Assembly (NCBI GenBank): GCA_964560325.1
Contig: CAZLLV010000370.1
Coordinates: forward strand, 1 to 13,890
DNA length: 13,890 bases
Direction of reading: 5' to 3'
DNA from: CAZLLV01 sp964560325
GTDB taxonomy: Bacteria; Acidobacteriota; Thermoanaerobaculia; Multivoradales; DATKCC01
Within the stretch, counting starts at the first letter, position 1. Each line of letters opens with the position of its first letter. Positions 1 to 6,528 of this stretch are shown piece after piece. Position numbers and translations under genes: made by a program. The notes beneath the pieces are model-generated. The model searched no databases and was not told where the DNA came from. It was given only the letters and a program-made list of their open reading frames with translations.

Positions 1-534
1 GAGAGCCTGGGCGAGGTGAGCGACGAGGACTTCTACCGGGCGATCAACTTCGCGGCGCCGACTCCGATCCGGGTCGAGGCCGACGAGCTGACCTACAACC
101 TGCACGTGCTGCTGCGCTTCGAGATCGAGGCGGAGCTCCTCTCCGGGGAGCTTCCGGTCGCGGCGCTGCCTGCCGCCTGGAACGAGCGCGCCGAGGCGAT
201 GCTCGGGCTGGTGCCGGAGGACGACGCGCAGGGCGTGCTCCAGGACGTCCACTGGGCCTCCGGCGCGTTCGGTTACTTCCCGACCTACACGGTGGGCAAC
301 GTGCTGGCGGCGCAGCTCTACGAGGCCGCGGTGGCGGCCCGGCCGGAGATCCCGGCGGAGATGGAGCGCGGCGAGTTCAGGGCGCTCCGCGAGTGGCTGT
401 CCGAGAACGTCTGGCGCCACGGCGCCCGCTTCGACCCCGACGTGCTCGTCACCCGCGCCACGGGCGGGCCGATGGAGACCGGCCCGTACCTCTCGTACCT
501 GCGAGAGAAGTTCGGCGAGCTGTATCGACTCTGA
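1..534 (+). CDS. M32 family metallocarboxypeptidase (carboxypeptidase Taq type), C-terminal part
   Basis: The frame is open from base 1 (reading ESLGEVSDEDFYRA...) to a TGA at 532-534, so the gene starts upstream of the window and only about 177 C-terminal residues are present. Two stretches identify the family: IRVEADELTYNLHVLLRFEIE, and QDVHWASGAFGYFPTY followed by VGNVLAAQLY. Both are characteristic of the C-terminal half of M32 peptidases, zinc enzymes of about 500 residues that remove C-terminal amino acids from peptides. The HExxH zinc motif lies further upstream and cannot be checked here. The protein ends normally with YLREKFGELYRL. No downstream gene is close enough to form an operon, since the next start is 260 bp away. 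The protein is probably cytoplasmic, as is usual for the family. Family assignment is secure; activity is inferred. Confidence 0.93.
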   Translation, partial: ESLGEVSDEDFYRAINFAAPTPIRVEADELTYNLHVLLRFEIEAELLSGELPVAALPAAWNERAEAMLGLVPEDDAQGVLQDVHWASGAFGYFPTYTVGNVLAAQLYEAAVAARPEIPAEMERGEFRALREWLSENVWRHGARFDPDVLVTRATGGPMETGPYLSYLREKFGELYRL

Positions 535-793
535 TCGCCCACCCTCTCCCGGTCCCCCGCCCGAACCTCTCTCGGCCCGAAGGTCGACGATCTCGCAACC
601 ATCCTGGCTCGTCCGGTGAGCGGGTGAGGGAGTCTGCCGCCGCCGGTCGTTCCACCGGGCGGTAGGGCGCCGGACCGATCGCGCTAGACTGTTCGTCGGG
701 AAGTTTCCGTCGGACCGGCGATCGGTCCTCGCCCGGCATCCGCCGTCATCGGTGGAAACCTGAGCTCGGTCGTTTCTTGAAGGGAGAGTGAGT
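535..793. other. Intergenic region with a weak hairpin and a possible promoter
   Basis: No convincing gene is seen in these 259 bases; the open frames here are shadows. A GC-rich hairpin at 640-647/654-662 (CCGCCGGT against ACCGGGCGG, one bulge) could end the upstream transcript but lacks a T-run. A TAGACT hexamer at 685-690 could be a -10 box for the downstream secreted protein, without a recognisable -35. A second small stem (GGACCG/CGGTCC) lies around 712-728. A Shine-Dalgarno-like GGGAG at 782-786 precedes the ATG at 794. Confidence 0.35.
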
Positions 794-2137
794 ATGAAGT
801 CTCGTTTCGTGGTCCTCGTGTCCGTAGCTTCGATCCTGATGGTCGCCGCGCCCGTCTTCGCGCAGAGCAAGGTACCGATGATCGGTAGCGGCGACGTCAC
901 CTCCGACGCTCCCCCGGCCGAGAAGGCCGTCTTCTTGGCCCAGTACGACGACGGCGAGTCCGACGCCGGCCTGACCGATTCGGGCAAGGCGACCAGCGAG
1001 CTGGTGATGCTCTTCGACGGCGTGGGCGGCCCGGAAGTGACGTTGGGGGGCGTCGACATCTGCCTGTTCTCCACCGGTGCCGACTCGATGATCCGCTACG
1101 AGATCGTGATCTTCGACGACGACGGAGCCGGGGGATCGCCGGGGACCGAGCTGCTGACCGTCGCCGCCGAGGCGAGCGGCGTCGGCTTCTCGCCGGAGTT
1201 CGACACCACCTCCCTCGGGATCCCGCTCACCGACAGCGACGTCTACATCGGCGTGCGCTGGAACCCGGTGGTCGATCCCAATTTCGCTTTCTGCTCCGAC
1301 TTCGACGGCATCGGCGGGGAGGTCCAGCCCGGGTACTGGCGGGACAACGAGGACGGCGCCTGGACGTCGATCTCTTCCGCCTACGATTCCGATTACAACG
1401 CCATGATGTTCCGGGCCTTCTTCTCCACCCCACCGCCGAACCCGGACATCCAGATCGTGCCGCTCTTCGAGGTCGACACCTCCTCGGTGTCCGGCACGAC
1501 GACGCTCTTCGCGGTGCGCAACCTGACCGGCTCGAGCCGCGGGGTGGACATCACCTACTACACGGTGGATGGCCTCGAGCAGCGGTCGGACTTCATCAAC
1601 CTCGACGCGCGGGAGACCCACACCGTCAACGTGCGCGACGTGGCCGGGCTGGACACCGACCCGGACGGCTTCAAGCGCGGCTACATCGAGGTCTTCGGCA
1701 TCGCCGACACCGACGGCAGTCCGACCTTCGCCGGTGATTTCTTCCAGGTCGACGTCGGGGACGATTTCGCCACCGGCGAACGGATGCGCCGCCTCAGCGA
1801 GGCGTGCGAGGTCGAGTCGCTCCGCTTCCTGGAGTTCGCGCTGCCGGGCAGCGGCACCGAGATCACGGTGTGGCTGCAGTTCCCGCAGGGAACCGGGGCC
1901 GGCGATCCGAGCTCGCTGGTCGTCCGCCGGTACGACGAGGCGGGCAACTTCCTCGGCACCACCAGCTTCAAGACGAACGACCACGTCCTACAGATCTCGG
2001 CGTCGGACCTCGCGGCGGTCCCGTTCGGGACCTTCGAGCTCGATTTCGGGAACAGCGGCCGCGGCTTCGGCTACGCCGAGTCGGCCACCCAGGGCCGGTT
2101 CTCGGTCGGTGTCGACTCGCAGTGCGAGATTCCGTGA
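794..2137 (+). CDS. Secreted acidic protein of unknown function
   Basis: I do not recognise a named family. The chosen ATG at 794 has GGGAG seven bases upstream and gives 447 residues. A frame-linked GTG two codons earlier is less likely. Residues 1-23 (MKSRFVVLVSVASILMVAAPVFA) form a clear signal peptide with an AxA-like cleavage site before QSK, so export is expected. The mature part is rich in Asp, Gly, Ser and Thr. It looks like two beta-rich halves: about residues 45-215, ending with repeated aromatic/Asp-rich strands, and about 220-447, beginning IQIVPLFEVDTSSVSGTT. The second half resembles adhesion-like or immunoglobulin-like beta-sandwich repeats in general texture only. Four cysteines, in the contexts DICLFS, FAFCSDF, EACEVES and SQCEIP, could form disulfides outside the cytoplasm. 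There is no LPxTG, PEP-CTERM or autotransporter signal at the C-terminus. The gene stands alone, followed by a strong terminator stem. Confidence 0.85.
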   Translation: MKSRFVVLVSVASILMVAAPVFAQSKVPMIGSGDVTSDAPPAEKAVFLAQYDDGESDAGLTDSGKATSELVMLFDGVGGPEVTLGGVDICLFSTGADSMIRYEIVIFDDDGAGGSPGTELLTVAAEASGVGFSPEFDTTSLGIPLTDSDVYIGVRWNPVVDPNFAFCSDFDGIGGEVQPGYWRDNEDGAWTSISSAYDSDYNAMMFRAFFSTPPPNPDIQIVPLFEVDTSSVSGTTTLFAVRNLTGSSRGVDITYYTVDGLEQRSDFINLDARETHTVNVRDVAGLDTDPDGFKRGYIEVFGIADTDGSPTFAGDFFQVDVGDDFATGERMRRLSEACEVESLRFLEFALPGSGTEITVWLQFPQGTGAGDPSSLVVRRYDEAGNFLGTTSFKTNDHVLQISASDLAAVPFGTFELDFGNSGRGFGYAESATQGRFSVGVDSQCEIP

Positions 2138-2168
2138 GGCGGTCGCCCGCGGTCCGATGAGGAGCCTT

Positions 2169-2202
2169 CGAGGCCGGGCGGCTCAGCGGTCGCCCGGCCT
2201 CG
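2169..2202 (+). terminator. Rho-independent-type terminator stem
   Basis: A perfect 12-bp inverted repeat (CGAGGCCGGGCG at 2169-2180, CGCCCGGCCTCG at 2191-2202) encloses a 10-base loop, 31 bases after the stop codon of the secreted protein gene. The tail is only moderately T-containing, with CCTTTT at 2221-2226. The strength of the stem and its position support a terminator for the upstream gene. Confidence 0.7.
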
Positions 2203-2309
2203 CGGCCCCGTCGTCTGCGTCCTTTTCAGCCAGATTTCGCTCGAAGAACTCCGCGGCGAACGGGCGCTCCACCCCTCCCGTCGCGGAGCGGCACGGCTTC
2301 GTCAATTAC

Positions 2310-2338
2310 TTGACGTTCTCCTGGTCCGTCTGTAGTCT
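2310..2338 (+). promoter_or_regulatory. Sigma-70-type promoter of the hybrid kinase gene
   Basis: TTGACG at 2310-2315 is five of six bases of the -35 consensus. It is followed after exactly 17 bases by TAGTCT at 2333-2338, which keeps the T1, A2 and T6 positions of the -10 box. Transcription would begin near 2345, just before the GGAGG ribosome binding site at 2350-2354, giving a leader of roughly 14 bases. Confidence 0.6.
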
Positions 2339-2358
2339 CCTCGGATCGAGGAGGTTTC

Positions 2359-3981
2359 TTGCACGTCAGTCGTCGTACGAGCGAGCTCCGTCTGCGAGCC
2401 GCTGTCGAGTCGTCGCCCAGCGGCCTGCTGATGGTCGATGCGCAGGGGCGGATCGTTCTCGTGAATCGCGAGATCGAGAGGCTCTTCGGCTATCCGCGCG
2501 AGGAGCTTCTCGGAAAACCGATCGAGACCCTCGTGCCGATGCGGTTTCGTGAAAAGCACGCCGGGCACCGGGAGGGGTTCCTCGCCGACCCGAAGGTGCG
2601 GGCGATGGGCATCGGCCGCGACCTGTACGGAGTCCGCAAGGACGGGTCGGAGGTCCCGGTCGAGATCGGCCTCACGCCGGTCGTCACCGACGAGGGCATT
2701 TTCATCCTCGGGTCGGTGGTCGACATCACGGCCCGCAAGCGTGCCGAGGCCGACCGCCAGGAGCTCGAGGCGCAGCTCCGGCAAGCGCAGAAGCTCGAAG
2801 CGGTCGGCACGCTCGCCGGCGGGATCGCGCACGATTTCAACAACATCCTGACCGTCCTGATCGGCTACACCGAGCTCCTCCAGGTCAGGAGCTCGGACCC
2901 GAAGGCCCGCGAGGACCTCGGCCAGATGCTGGCCTGTGCCCAGCGCGGGCGCGAGCTGGTCGAGAAGATCCTCGCCTTGAGCCGACGGCAGGAGGTGATC
3001 CAGAGGCCGCTGGCCCTGACCGATGCCGTGGCGGAGGCGGTCCAGCTCCTCGAAGCCGGCGTGCCGCGGCAGATCGAGACGCGCCTGCACTCGGACCCCG
3101 GCACTCCGCGCGTGCTGGCGGACGCCACCTCCGTGCACCAGGTGCTGATGAACCTCGCGACCAACGCGGTCCACGCGATGCCGGAGGGCGGCACCCTGGA
3201 CGTGACCCTCGAACCGACCTACGTGCGCGACAGCTTCGCCCGGTTGCACCCCGAGCTCCACGAAGGGCAGTACGCCCTGCTGACGGTCGCGGACTCGGGC
3301 GCTGGAATCGAGCCCTCGATCCTCGAGCGCATTTTCGAGCCGTTCTTTACCACCAAGGCGGGCGGCGCCGGGACCGGGCTCGGGCTCGCGGTCGTCCACG
3401 GCATCATGCGGGACCACCGGGGCGCCATCTACGTCGATAGTGAGCCGGGGAAGGGCACAGCGGTCCGCTGCTACTTCCCGGCCCTCGAGCACGAGGAGGC
3501 CGCGGTGAGTACGGTGCGGCGCACGGTGATCCGCGGCGAGGGCGAGCGGATCCTCTACCTCGACGACGAGCCGGCGATCGCGGAGGTCGGACGCCGCCGG
3601 CTCGAGACCCTCGGATACTCGGTCAAATCGTTCACCGACCCTCACGCGGCGCTCGCCGTCTTCGAGTCCGCGCCGTCGAGCTTCGACGCGGTGCTCACCG
3701 ACCTTTCGATGCCGGGGCTCGATGGGCTGGCGGTGGCCACGCGCCTGTCGGCGGTGCGCCCCGGCCTGCCGATCCTCCTCCTGACCGGCTACATGGACGA
3801 CCTGCCGCCGGGGACGATCGAGCGCGCCGGGGTGACGACGGTGATCAAGAAGCCGCTCACGCTCGAGCACCTCGCCGAGGCCCTGCACGGCCTGCTCCAC
3901 GGCGGCTCCGGGGGCGCGGGCGGCGAGGAGCGCCGGGAGGAGCAGTCGCAGCAGCCTGCCGAGGGGTCCGAGCCGGGCTGA
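2359..3981 (+). CDS. PAS-containing hybrid sensor histidine kinase with C-terminal receiver
   Basis: Translation is taken from TTG at 2359, preceded by GAGGAGG at 2348-2354. The first ATG would cut into the PAS domain. The 540 residues read as follows. A PAS domain spans about 10-125 (SPSGLLMVDAQGRIVLVN, ending VDITARKRAE). A short coiled linker leads to a HisKA-type H-box with phospho-acceptor His158 (GGIAHDFNN). The HATPase has an N-box Asn265/Asn269, DSGAGIE 312-318 and GTGLGLAVV 338-346. The receiver domain spans about 395-515, with acidic pocket Asp402/Asp403, phospho-acceptor Asp448, Thr476 and Lys498 (KKP). No membrane segment or signal peptide is visible, so it should be a cytoplasmic sensor of unknown stimulus. 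The order kinase then receiver suggests an internal phosphorelay. No separate response regulator or phosphotransfer gene lies beside it. The gene is monocistronic and ends 2 bp from the stop of the convergent peptidase gene. Confidence 0.95.
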   Translation: MHVSRRTSELRLRAAVESSPSGLLMVDAQGRIVLVNREIERLFGYPREELLGKPIETLVPMRFREKHAGHREGFLADPKVRAMGIGRDLYGVRKDGSEVPVEIGLTPVVTDEGIFILGSVVDITARKRAEADRQELEAQLRQAQKLEAVGTLAGGIAHDFNNILTVLIGYTELLQVRSSDPKAREDLGQMLACAQRGRELVEKILALSRRQEVIQRPLALTDAVAEAVQLLEAGVPRQIETRLHSDPGTPRVLADATSVHQVLMNLATNAVHAMPEGGTLDVTLEPTYVRDSFARLHPELHEGQYALLTVADSGAGIEPSILERIFEPFFTTKAGGAGTGLGLAVVHGIMRDHRGAIYVDSEPGKGTAVRCYFPALEHEEAAVSTVRRTVIRGEGERILYLDDEPAIAEVGRRRLETLGYSVKSFTDPHAALAVFESAPSSFDAVLTDLSMPGLDGLAVATRLSAVRPGLPILLLTGYMDDLPPGTIERAGVTTVIKKPLTLEHLAEALHGLLHGGSGGAGGEERREEQSQQPAEGSEPG

Positions 3982-3983
3982 GC

Positions 3984-6284
3984 CTACGGCGCGGTCTCGG
4001 CGCCCTGCGCGGCCAGGTGGCGCTCGAAGAACTCGGTCATCCGCTCGAAGAAGTGGCGGGAGGCGGCGTCGCCGAGGCCGTGCTTCTCGCCCGGGTAGAT
4101 CGCCATCTCGAAGGGGAGCCCGGCCTCGGTCCAGAGGCGGGCGAGCGCCATCGTGCTCTGCGGGTGGACGTTGTCGTCGGCCGTGCCGTGGACGATCAGG
4201 AGCGGGTCGGCGAGCGCTTCGGCGTAGGTGACCGCAGAGGACGCCCGGTAGCCGTCTGGGTTGTCTTCGGGCGAGTCGAGGTAGCGCTCGGTCCAGATGG
4301 TGTCGTAGTAGCGCCAGTCGGTCACCGGCGCGCCTGCCATCCCGGCCGCCCAGGTGCCCGGGCTGTTCAGCATGCAGTAGAGGGTGTTGCTGCCGCCTCC
4401 CGACCAGCCCCAGAGGCCGATGCGCTCCGCGTCCGCCCACGGCAGCGAGTCGAGGTAGCGTACGCCGGCCCGCTGCGCCGCCAGGTTCAGCTCGCCGAAG
4501 CGCCGGTGGACCAGATCCTCGCCTGCCTTGCCGAAGAAGAGCGAGGCGCGGTTGTCGACGGTCAGGACGCCGAAGCCGCGCTGGGCCATCAGCTTGTGCC
4601 AGAGGCCGCGGCCGCGCGAAGCCCAGCGGTCGGCGACCACCTGCGAGGTCGGGCCGCCGTAGTGGTACATGATGACCGGGTGCTTCGCCTCCTCGGCGGG
4701 CGGGGAGTCGACCGACTCGACGCCCGCAGGCAGCAGGAGGGCGGCCGGCAGGGCCGGTCCGTCGCCGGCCGGCATTTCGAAGAAGCGCCAGGTCGGCAGG
4801 CTCGCGAGGTCGTAGGCGGGCGGCACCGCGGGCAGCTCGGCGGTCGCCTCGCCGATCGCGAGCCCGTCGCCCGCCGTCTCGAGCCGCTCGATCCGCTGCC
4901 AGCCCGGGTCGTCGGCGCTCGACCAGCCGTGGAGAACGTACCCCCCGTCCGGGCTCGGATCGGCCTCGTGCCAGCCGCCGCCGGCCGCCAGCTCCCGCAC
5001 CCCGCCCGCACCCGCCGGACCTGTGAGATCGACCGCGATCAGCCGCCGCTCTGCCGCGCCGAGCGGGCCGGTGCCGAAGGCGGTCGCGAGGACCCGGTCG
5101 CCGTCGGCCAGGTCGACCTCCGCCACCGACCAGTCGCCGGTCGTGAGCTGCCGCAGCAGCGTCGCTGGGCCGTCGGCCTCGAGCCGGTAGAGGTAGAGGT
5201 GCCGCCAGCCGTCGCGCTCGGCGGCCCAAAGGAACCGGCCACCGGGCAGGAAGGCGGTCTCGCCCCCGAGGTTGATCCAGGTCGGGTGGCGCTCCTGGAG
5301 CACCGTCCGGCAGGCGCCGCCCACCGGGTCGCAGAGGAGCAGGTCGAGCGCGTCCTGCTCCCGGGCGAGACGTTCGATCGCGACTCCTTCCGCCTCCACC
5401 CAGTGGACCCGGGCGATGTAGCTCTCCTCGTCGTCCGCCGTGTCGAGCCAGACGGTCTCGCCGGTCGCCAGCTCGATCACCCCGAGCTTCACTTCCGGGT
5501 TGGTCGTGCCGGCCTTCGGGTAGCGCTGCCGCCGCGGCTCCGGGTAGGGGTCGTCGTAGGAGGGGAGGAGCACGTGCTCGCCCACGGCCGAGTCGTCGAA
5601 GCGGTAGTAGGCGATCCGCTCGGAGTCGGGGCTCCACCAGAAGCCGGTCGCGTCGCGGCCCCAGATCTCCTCCCAGTAGACCCAGTCGGTGGTGGCGTTC
5701 AGGATCAGCCCGGGCTCGCCGTCGGTGGTGAGCCGGCGCTCGGCGGGCTCGGCGCGGTGCCCGGCCGGCAGGGGCAGGTCGAGGACGTAGAGATCGGCGT
5801 CGCGCACGTAGGCCACGCGCCGGCCGTCGGGGGAGACCGCCGGCGCTTCTTCGGCGGCCTCGGTCTCGGTCAGGCGGACGGTCTCGCCCGGGCTGGCCGC
5901 CGAGAGCCAGAGCAGGTCGCCGGCCGATTCGATCACCAGGCCGGAGCCCGTGGGGGACCACCGGTAGGCGTCGATCCCGGCCTCCTCGTCGCCGCCGGCC
6001 TCGGGCAGATCGGAGACGGCGAGCAGACGGGCCGTCTCGCCGGTCGCCGGGTCGAGGCTCCAGAGCGCTTCGCCCGCTTCCGATCCGCTCGGCTCCCAGA
6101 CATAGGTCAGCGCGCCGCCGTCCGGCCGCCACGCGACCTGGCCCGGCTGGCGACCGGTGCGCTCGCGGTCGAACAGGTCGTCGAAGGTCAATCCCCCCGG
6201 CGGCTGCTCGGCCCCGGCGGGTGCGGGAACCAGCGGTAGGAGCAGGGAGACGACGAGGAGACGGACGAATCGACCGATCAGCAT
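3984..6284 (-). CDS. Secreted S9B prolyl oligopeptidase, dipeptidyl peptidase IV-like
   Basis: The 766-residue product should be an exported serine peptidase that removes N-terminal dipeptides, often with Pro or Ala at position 2. I chose ATG 6284 because it opens directly into a signal peptide (MLIGRFVRLLVVSLLLPLV, cleavage near AGA/EQ). The longer frame to 6377 only adds residues encoded by an intergenic inverted repeat. The N-terminal two thirds contain beta-propeller-like blades (WSPTG, VSPDGRRVAYV, WWSPDSERIAYY). DWVYWEE carries Glu205/Glu206, matching the double-Glu that holds the substrate amino terminus in DPP IV. The alpha/beta-hydrolase domain has the nucleophile Ser628 in GWSGGG, Asp703 in HGTADDNVH and His735 in EKHGLGD, so the triad is complete. 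There is no strong Shine-Dalgarno; a TAGACT box seven bases before the ATG suggests a leaderless transcript. It is convergent with the kinase gene and divergent from the pilT-like gene. Confidence 0.94.
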   Translation of the reverse strand: MLIGRFVRLLVVSLLLPLVPAPAGAEQPPGGLTFDDLFDRERTGRQPGQVAWRPDGGALTYVWEPSGSEAGEALWSLDPATGETARLLAVSDLPEAGGDEEAGIDAYRWSPTGSGLVIESAGDLLWLSAASPGETVRLTETEAAEEAPAVSPDGRRVAYVRDADLYVLDLPLPAGHRAEPAERRLTTDGEPGLILNATTDWVYWEEIWGRDATGFWWSPDSERIAYYRFDDSAVGEHVLLPSYDDPYPEPRRQRYPKAGTTNPEVKLGVIELATGETVWLDTADDEESYIARVHWVEAEGVAIERLAREQDALDLLLCDPVGGACRTVLQERHPTWINLGGETAFLPGGRFLWAAERDGWRHLYLYRLEADGPATLLRQLTTGDWSVAEVDLADGDRVLATAFGTGPLGAAERRLIAVDLTGPAGAGGVRELAAGGGWHEADPSPDGGYVLHGWSSADDPGWQRIERLETAGDGLAIGEATAELPAVPPAYDLASLPTWRFFEMPAGDGPALPAALLLPAGVESVDSPPAEEAKHPVIMYHYGGPTSQVVADRWASRGRGLWHKLMAQRGFGVLTVDNRASLFFGKAGEDLVHRRFGELNLAAQRAGVRYLDSLPWADAERIGLWGWSGGGSNTLYCMLNSPGTWAAGMAGAPVTDWRYYDTIWTERYLDSPEDNPDGYRASSAVTYAEALADPLLIVHGTADDNVHPQSTMALARLWTEAGLPFEMAIYPGEKHGLGDAASRHFFERMTEFFERHLAAQGAETAP

Positions 6285-6291
6285 GGCACGA

Positions 6292-6297
6292 AGTCTA
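6292..6297 (-). promoter_or_regulatory. -10 box of the S9 peptidase gene, probably leaderless
   Basis: On the minus strand TAGACT occupies 6297-6292 and is separated by seven bases from the A of the ATG at 6284. That is the spacing expected if transcription starts on or next to the start codon. No good -35 hexamer is seen 16-18 bases upstream; that stretch is the C-run and the outer arm of the inverted repeat. Confidence 0.45.
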
Positions 6298-6310
6298 CCG
6301 GCAAGGGGGG

Positions 6311-6490
6311 GGACCCCGGTGTCGTGCGCCGTCCGTCGCGAGAAGCGTGAGCGTGCGCCCTCTCGGGCCACCCGCAAGCGAAGAGCGACCGAGGCGTACT
6401 AGAAGTACGTTGACGGAGCGATGAGCGAGGACGGCCCGAGAGGGTGTGCGATCGCGGTTCGTAGCAGGACGGCGTACGACACCGGGGTCC
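6311..6490. repeat. Nested imperfect inverted repeat, 180 bp, between divergent genes
   Basis: The outer arms are 24 bases each (6311-6334 and 6467-6490) and pair at 23 of 24 positions. A middle 12-bp perfect pair lies at 6358-6369 and 6433-6444 (GGCCCGAGAGGG on the right arm). At the centre CGTACT and AGTACG (about 6385-6399) form a 6-bp stem around three bases. The segments between are only loosely complementary. Read outward, each arm encodes a similar peptide in the frame of its neighbour (TAHDTGV on the left, TAYDTGV on the right), which falsely lengthens both genes at the N-terminus. It may be a small palindromic repeat element of REP or MITE type, or a transcribed hairpin. No transposase is present. 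Confidence 0.75.
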
Positions 6491-6493
6491 ATG

Positions 6494-6521
6494 TAGAATG
6501 CGCCGAACATCTTCGAGAGGA
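6494..6521 (+). promoter_or_regulatory. -10 box and ribosome binding site of the pilT-like gene
   Basis: TAGAAT at 6494-6499 (five of six of the -10 consensus) sits just outside the right arm of the inverted repeat. GAGAGGA at 6515-6521 lies seven bases before a TTG at 6529. Together they support a transcript starting near 6506 and translation from TTG 6529, not from the ATG at 6421, which lies upstream of this promoter inside the repeat. No clear -35 hexamer is visible. Confidence 0.55.
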
Positions 6522-6528
6522 TCGCCCT

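Noticed and set aside
535..793. Short frames on both strands downstream of the M32 gene
   Set aside because: They are Arg/Pro-rich, overlap the real coding sequence in other frames and lack any start signal.
746..1984. A 412-codon minus-strand frame over the secreted protein gene
   Set aside because: The plus frame has a ribosome binding site, a signal peptide and a terminator; the minus frame has none and reads as composition-driven sequence.
2302..6132. A 1276-codon open frame on the minus strand across the kinase and peptidase genes
   Set aside because: It is antisense to the kinase and out of frame with the peptidase, its translation is low-complexity Arg/Ala/Pro/Gly, and it shows no motif. 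It is a product of high GC content.
4017..6239. A 740-codon plus-strand frame opposite the S9 peptidase
   Set aside because: The peptidase has a complete catalytic triad and signal peptide; the antisense product is repetitive Val/Gly/Arg/Glu sequence with no domain.
6421..6528. Upstream ATG extending the pilT-like protein by 36 residues
   Set aside because: The extension is encoded by the inverted repeat and the region upstream of the -10 box; TTG 6529 has a well-placed ribosome binding site and the canonical PilT N-terminus.
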